From an uncultured Erysipelotrichaceae bacterium (GTDB lineage Bacteria > Bacillota_I > Bacilli_A > RF39 > UBA660): a stretch of DNA of 26,433 nt. The notes beneath the pieces were generated by a model. The model ran no database searches and was not told the origin of the DNA. It saw only the letters and a program-made list of their open reading frames with translations. This document shows, piece by piece, positions 23,015 through 26,433 of this stretch. Position 1 is the first letter of the stretch, and every line of letters begins with the position of its first letter. The position numbers were made by a program, and so were the translations under genes. Location: the NCBI GenBank assembly GCA_902768065.1, contig CACXJP010000027.1, positions 1 to 26,433 on the forward strand, read 5' to 3'.

Positions 23015-23788
23015 ATGAAAAAAGCATTAATAGTAGTATCAATTATTTTAGTAGTATTAATTATTATTGGAGGTATTGTTTCATTACTAATTTCAAATAT
23101 GAATACACATATAATTCATTATAAAGATGGATCATCAAATTATGATATTATTCTTAAAAATAATAAAATAATAGTAAAATCGAAAATAACAGTTGAGTGT
23201 ATTAAAGCACCATGTAAATCAGATGGATATATGACACAAGAAATTAAATTTACAAAAGAAAATGATAAGATAATAAAAGAATGGATCAAATATAGAACAA
23301 ATAAAAAAAGAATAATTAAATTGACAAATGAAAGTGTAAATAATGAAGAAAAAACAATAATTAATAGTATTGTTAAAAATAATGAAAAGATATTAGAAAT
23401 GAAAGAACAGTCGGGATCTTCAAATCAAGATAATATGTATACAGTCATAACAGATTTAAAATGGAAAACGACTCAAAATGATGGAGGAAGTTATACAAGT
23501 CATTATTATATTATTGATATATATAATAAAAAGGTAACAAAAAAAGAAGAGATATATAATGCACCGAAAAATACACATAAAAAAACAACACTTTATAAAA
23601 AAACAATAGAAGAATCAGTAATAAATAAAACAAAAAATGTACTAGATAAAGCAGTAAGCAATATAGCTGAAGAAAAAAATGTAGATGATTTTTATACGAT
23701 AAAACATAACAATATAGAAAGCTATATTTACAATAGAGAAAAAATAGATGAATTGGAATCAATTCTATTAGAATTAGATTATTATTAA
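23015..23788 (+). CDS. Unknown membrane-anchored protein
   Basis: 257 residues, no family recognised. One N-terminal membrane helix (4-27) and a long Lys/Asn/Ile-rich outer domain, probably beta-rich then helical. A small motif ECIKAPCKSDGY (about 61-72) has two cysteines that could form a disulfide. RBS GGTGATT lies before the ATG, and a TATAAT (22976-22981) upstream lacks a clear -35. A and T content is higher than in neighbours, and the gene borders a decayed region, so it may be a recent or fast-evolving gene. Confidence 0.75.
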   Translation: MKKALIVVSIILVVLIIIGGIVSLLISNMNTHIIHYKDGSSNYDIILKNNKIIVKSKITVECIKAPCKSDGYMTQEIKFTKENDKIIKEWIKYRTNKKRIIKLTNESVNNEEKTIINSIVKNNEKILEMKEQSGSSNQDNMYTVITDLKWKTTQNDGGSYTSHYYIIDIYNKKVTKKEEIYNAPKNTHKKTTLYKKTIEESVINKTKNVLDKAVSNIAEEKNVDDFYTIKHNNIESYIYNREKIDELESILLELDYY

Positions 23789-23900
23789 AGCAAAAAGTGA
23801 AAGTAAGAAACCATGTCTTAATACACGGAACGCTACAATAGGTAGACATGTAAATACAGAATATTTTGAATGTCAAGCAGCTAAAAGAAGATGTAAATAA
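23778..23900 (+). pseudogene. Possible gene remnant with Cys-rich peptide
   Basis: A 40-codon open stretch, overlapping the end of the upstream gene and lacking any usual start codon, reads KPCLNTRNATIGRHVNTEYF, then ECQAAKRRCK and TAA at 23898-23900. The composition (Gly, His, Arg and three Cys) is far from that of random A+T-rich DNA, suggesting the end of a former gene. I do not recognise the family. Confidence 0.35.
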
Positions 23901-23909
23901 AATTAGGAC

Positions 23910-23946
23910 TTGACACAAATGGTGATATATTATATATCATTGTCAA
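23910..23946 (+). repeat. Hairpin-forming inverted repeat in the decayed region
   Basis: TTGACA (23910-23915) pairs with TGTCAA (23941-23946), and the inner TGATATA (23923-23929) pairs with TATATCA (23933-23939) around TTA. It may be a promoter-like operator or a mobile-element relic. Confidence 0.5.
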
Positions 23947-24077
23947 AACATCAGTACATAATAAAAGAATTATCTTTACAGGAAGATGAAGAATTTGCTG
24001 CAAAGTTTTTAAAAAGAAATATTTGAAAGAACAGATAATATTCAAAATGACTTAACAAAAATAGCCGATTGACCAAA
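23919..24077 (+). pseudogene. Small frameshifted ORF
   Basis: An ATG at 23919 (no good ribosome binding site) opens 35 codons ending at TGA 24024-24026 (… QEDEEFAAKFLKRNI). Just before, T5A5 at 24006-24015 offers a slip site. Removing one A would continue as KEIFERTDNIQNDLTKIAD to the TGA near 24075, giving a smooth 51-residue acidic helical peptide. This fits a single-base insertion in a small gene or in the end of a larger lost one. Confidence 0.4.
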
Positions 24078-24080
24078 AAT

Positions 24081-24109
24081 AAAAAAAAGGAAAAATCCCC
24101 TTTTTTTTT
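24081..24109 (+). terminator. Terminator-like hairpin upstream of the fibre operon
   Basis: A8GG (24081-24090) pairs with CCT8 (24099-24108), with inner GGA/TCC, and ends in a T9 run (24101-24109). It insulates the fibre operon. Confidence 0.65.
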
Positions 24110-24136
24110 GCAAAAAAACCCATATTATGCTACAAT
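24108..24136 (+). promoter_or_regulatory. Promoter of the TasA-like fibre operon
   Basis: TTGCAA (24108-24113), 17-bp spacer, TGCTACAAT extended -10 with TACAAT at 24131-24136. Confidence 0.7.
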
Positions 24137-24146
24137 TATAATTGTA
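24131..24146. promoter_or_regulatory. 16-bp palindrome over the -10 and start point (candidate operator)
   Basis: TACAATTATAATTGTA is a perfect palindrome that begins with the -10 box and covers the expected start site. A dimeric repressor bound there would block initiation. Confidence 0.5.
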
Positions 24147-24240
24147 AAAATAGCGGGATGGCCTATCTAGATTATTAATCATAAAGAAAAATCTTTTTGG
24201 GAAAAGTTGTAGTTATTTTTTACGATTACATTGAGATGGA
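24147..24240 (+). other. Leader of the fibre operon, about 100 nt
   Basis: The untranslated leader contains a locally GC-richer stretch (GCGGGATGGCC, 24153-24163), a GATTATTAATC palindrome (24170-24180), and AAAGA/TCTTT near 24183-24196. I could not match it to a known riboswitch. No ORF with a ribosome binding site is present. Confidence 0.4.
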
Positions 24241-24254
24241 AGGAGGTGCAAAGA

Positions 24255-24794
24255 GTGAAGAAAAATAAGAAATTATTAGTTATTGCTGTTTTACTTCTTT
24301 TAGTTACAATAGGATTCTCATATGCAATCTATCGTTCTAGTACAAGAGCAAATGGTACTGTTAATACAGCTGCATGGTCTGTTAAAATTAATGGAACAGA
24401 TATGGATTCAGCTAATTATACATTTGGATATAGTAATATACATTGGGACGCTAATCCAGGTAAAGATAATACTATAGCACCAGGAGCAACTGGATATATT
24501 GACATTCCTGTAGATGCATCTGGATCACAAGTTGATGTAGTTTTAACTGCTGAATTAGGAAGTGTTACACTTCCAAATGGAATGACTGTTTCTTTAGCTA
24601 GTGGTTCAGATAGTCAAACAATTGCTTATAGTGCTACAGAAGGACAAATGAAAGCAAATGTAAGAATTAATATTACATGGACTGGTACAGTTAAAGATGC
24701 AACATCTAAAGATACAACAGATAAAGCAGCAAACGGATCAGAAATTTCAATTCCAGTAACATTAACTGCTAGACAAAAAGTAGTTGGTGAATAA
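24255..24794 (+). CDS. TasA/CalY-like protein with SipW-class signal peptide, putative major fibre subunit
   Basis: 179 residues from GTG at 24255, with GGAGG (24242-24246) eight bases upstream; a longer frame has no support. The N-terminus KKNKKLLVIAVLLLLVTIGFSYAIY is the type cleaved by SipW-like peptidases, and the mature part begins near STRANGTVNTAAW. The rest is Gly/Ser/Thr/Ala-rich beta sequence with IAPGATGYIDIPVDASGSQV, a block found in TasA/camelysin proteins. These form surface fibres in biofilms. It uses more G+C and smaller residues than its neighbours, as expected for an abundant secreted protein. First in the operon, with a strong hairpin after it, consistent with the major subunit. 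Confidence 0.82.
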   Translation: MKKNKKLLVIAVLLLLVTIGFSYAIYRSSTRANGTVNTAAWSVKINGTDMDSANYTFGYSNIHWDANPGKDNTIAPGATGYIDIPVDASGSQVDVVLTAELGSVTLPNGMTVSLASGSDSQTIAYSATEGQMKANVRINITWTGTVKDATSKDTTDKAANGSEISIPVTLTARQKVVGE

Positions 24795-24795
24795 T

Positions 24796-24854
24796 CGAAT
24801 GAATAATTTAATTATTCTTTCGTTTAAAGCTTATAAAATATTATAGGCTTTAAA
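24796..24854 (+). terminator. Two stem-loops, likely a leaky terminator after the major subunit
   Basis: First, a 12-position stem with one mismatch (24796-24807 with 24811-24822) followed by TTT. Second, TTTAAAGC (24823-24830) pairs with GCTTTAAA (24847-24854). With no new promoter visible, partial termination and RNA stabilisation are inferred. Confidence 0.6.
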
Positions 24855-24878
24855 GGAAAGTATAACGGAGTGTGAAAT

Positions 24879-25637
24879 ATGAAAAAAAATAAGAATAACA
24901 ATAATCCAAAAGATTTATTTATAAAAATAGCTTTAATTGTTATTATTATCCTTTTATTAGTTCATAACTGTTGTTTATTAAGAAGAGGTGAAGCACAACA
25001 AGAACCAACAGGTAATGTTGATATTATTGAAATAAATTGTAATAAAGATTCCTGCATAACAGACGATGATACTAACAAAGATAATAGTAATTCAAAAATG
25101 ACTAATAAAAATAGTAGAAATAACAACAACATTTCAAATGATACAAAAGATAGTAAGAAGAAAAATAAAAAAGATAACACAAATCCATCAGGTGGAGAGG
25201 AAACTATTGAAGAAAATGGATTGATTGTTAAAGATGATGATATATCTTGGGACGGAAGTACAAAAGCAAGAATATTTACAAATTCAATGTATGAGATAGA
25301 TAACATTATTGCACCAGAAAGTTCAAATACATATCAATTTATTGTTAAGAATGCAACAAATTATAAATTAAATTACGGAATAAAATTCAAAGAAAAAAAT
25401 AATTACAATATTAATATGAAATATAAATTGAAGAGAAATAATACATATATAGTTGATCATTATGTTTCATACAACGAATTAAATATTTCAGATATTATAT
25501 TGAATTCAAAAGCTAGTGATACATATTACCTTGAATGGAAATGGATTAGTAGTGATAATGATACTGAAATAGGAAAAAATCCTGATTCAAAATATGAACT
25601 TAAAATAGAAGTAAAGGCAGAAAGTATTGATGATTAA
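24879..25637 (+). CDS. Membrane-anchored TasA-like domain protein
   Basis: 252 residues. One membrane helix (13-34) is followed by a long Asn/Lys/Asp/Ser linker (about 40-110) and then a TasA-like beta domain (115-250) with DDISWDGSTKARIF, IIAPESSNTYQFIVKN and SDTYYLEWKWIS. That domain resembles camelysin/TasA C-terminal halves found in gut Firmicutes. The presence of a helix and long spacer suggests a fibre anchor or assembly factor at the cell surface, like TapA in role but not in clear sequence. RBS CGGAG precedes the ATG by eight bases. It overlaps the signal peptidase start. Confidence 0.75.
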   Translation: MKKNKNNNNPKDLFIKIALIVIIILLLVHNCCLLRRGEAQQEPTGNVDIIEINCNKDSCITDDDTNKDNSNSKMTNKNSRNNNNISNDTKDSKKKNKKDNTNPSGGEETIEENGLIVKDDDISWDGSTKARIFTNSMYEIDNIIAPESSNTYQFIVKNATNYKLNYGIKFKEKNNYNINMKYKLKRNNTYIVDHYVSYNELNISDIILNSKASDTYYLEWKWISSDNDTEIGKNPDSKYELKIEVKAESIDD

Positions 25638-26085
25638 AATAATAAAGAAAATACTAGATATATTTTTGATATTAATAATTATAATTCTATGTACTTATCT
25701 AGTACTAAGTAAAATGAATAGAGTAGTTATATATAATATCAAAACAGGATCAATGGAAGATAATATACATGTAGGAGATCACATATTAATCATAAAACAA
25801 GATAATTACAAAATAGGTGATATAGTAACTTATAAAAAAGACAATGGATATATAACACATAGAATCATAAAAATAAATAAAAATGAAATTACAACAAAAG
25901 GAGATGCCAACAATATTGAAGATGAAAGTATTGATAAGAAAAAAATAGTTGGTAAAGTTGTATATTCAGGAAAAATACTAAATATAATAATTAAATATAA
26001 ATACATAATAGTTTGTTTGCTCCTTAGTATCTATTTCTTCACTTGTTATTTTAGTAAAAGTGATGATAAAGAACTAGAACAATAA
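25630..26085 (+). CDS. sipW: SipW-type signal peptidase I (S26B)
   Basis: 151 residues from ATG at 25630 (an adjacent in-frame TTG at 25627 is possible). An N-terminal helix (8-27) is followed by the catalytic serine in KTGSMEDNIHVGD (S41), the box D motif YITHRIIKI with H77 in place of the usual lysine, and KGDANNIED (90-98). A second helix (about 121-141) lies near the C-terminus. The Ser-His dyad marks the ER/SipW class, which processes TasA-like precursors. It overlaps the preceding gene by 8 bp and lies between two genes for SipW-class precursors, so its substrates are probably its neighbours. Confidence 0.9.
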   Translation: MIKIIKKILDIFLILIIIILCTYLVLSKMNRVVIYNIKTGSMEDNIHVGDHILIIKQDNYKIGDIVTYKKDNGYITHRIIKINKNEITTKGDANNIEDESIDKKKIVGKVVYSGKILNIIIKYKYIIVCLLLSIYFFTCYFSKSDDKELEQ

Positions 26086-26116
26086 TTATATATAATAGTA
26101 GAAAGGAAGAGGTTTT

Positions 26117-26433
26117 ATGAAAGAAAAGTTTTTGAAAAACAAAAAGATAATTATGATAGTAGCAACTTTGCTCATTGTAATACCTTTTTCTTATGCATTA
26201 TTAAGAAGTGTAACCGGAGGAAACGGAAATTTAGTAGCAGCAACATGGAATGTTACAGTAAATGAGTCAGGAAATCATTATATGTCAATAGCAGCATCTC
26301 CAATGGATATAGAAGCAAGTTACACAATAAATGTTACGAGTCAATCACAAGTAGATATGATTTATTCGATTGTAATTGATGGCTTACCAAATGGTGTAAG
26401 TGTTGCTCTAGATAATGGAGAATTTATACAAGA
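26117..26433 (+). CDS. Second TasA/CalY-like protein, 3' truncated by the window
   Basis: 105 complete codons from ATG 26117 with AGGAAGAGG upstream; no stop before the window ends. The N-terminus KNKKIIMIVATLLIVIPFSYALLR has the same SipW-class layout as the first subunit. The mature part continues with NGNLVAATWNVTVNESG, a close echo of the first subunit's NGTVNTAAWSVKING, and an INVTSQSQVDMIYSIVIDGLPNG block. It probably is a second fibre subunit or paralogue. Confidence 0.82.
   Translation, partial: MKEKFLKNKKIIMIVATLLIVIPFSYALLRSVTGGNGNLVAATWNVTVNESGNHYMSIAASPMDIEASYTINVTSQSQVDMIYSIVIDGLPNGVSVALDNGEFIQ

Noticed and set aside
23511..23918. 135-codon minus-strand frame
   Set aside because: It is rich in Leu, Phe, Tyr and Cys as a mirror of Lys/Asn-rich coding DNA, and runs antisense to the membrane-anchored protein.

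Overview
The window is low-GC DNA from a Gram-positive bacterium of the Firmicutes/Bacillota (Bacilli, Erysipelotrichia or RF39-like gut lineages fit best). The evidence is A+T-rich coding DNA, strong AGGAGG or GGTGAT ribosome binding sites, SigA-type promoters often with an extended TGnTATAAT -10, the ribosomal-protein order rplQ ... truA-rplM-rpsI, a Firmicutes-type EssC/EsaB secretion locus, and TasA-like proteins with their SipW-like signal peptidase. TGA is used as a stop (for example at 7536-7538), so this is the standard bacterial code and not a Mycoplasma-type code. Taxon below phylum is inference.

Region 1 (1-6456) is the conserved ribosomal neighbourhood: the end of rplQ, a membrane-anchored dockerin-repeat protein, a short-chain dehydrogenase, two strongly degenerate ECF-type ATPases where ecfA1-ecfA2 normally sit (ecfT is absent), truA, an unknown two-gene module with a G7 tract at the junction, then rplM-rpsI behind a structured leader. 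Region 2 (6490-10133) holds a small Sm-like protein, a nucleoside phosphorylase overlapping an HD hydrolase, a holin-like/M23-peptidase lysis pair, and a convergent ZIP metal transporter.

Region 3 (10186-15580) is a compact type VIIb secretion operon: a giant EssC, a ubiquitin-like EsaB/YukD protein and two small unknown proteins, closed by a strong terminator. EsxA, EsaA, EssA and EssB are not in the window. Region 4 (15564-19833) has a minus-strand pair (zinc-dependent phospholipase C-like protein, then a SpoIID-like protein lacking an export signal and the usual catalytic motif), divergent from an Abi_2/AbiF-like HEPN protein that overlaps a membrane-tethered HtrA protease.

Region 5 (19834-23788) carries a CorA transporter, a coiled-coil membrane protein overlapping a NodB-type polysaccharide deacetylase, two unknown cytosolic proteins behind a promoter with a tandem repeat, and an unknown membrane-anchored protein. 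The only long gap between genes, 23789-24254, holds what look like decayed ORF fragments, a terminator-like hairpin, a promoter overlapped by a 16-bp palindrome, and a leader. Region 6 (24255 to the end) is a TasA/CalY-type fibre operon: a putative major subunit, a membrane-anchored TasA-like protein, a SipW-type signal peptidase and the start of a second SipW-class subunit cut by the window edge.
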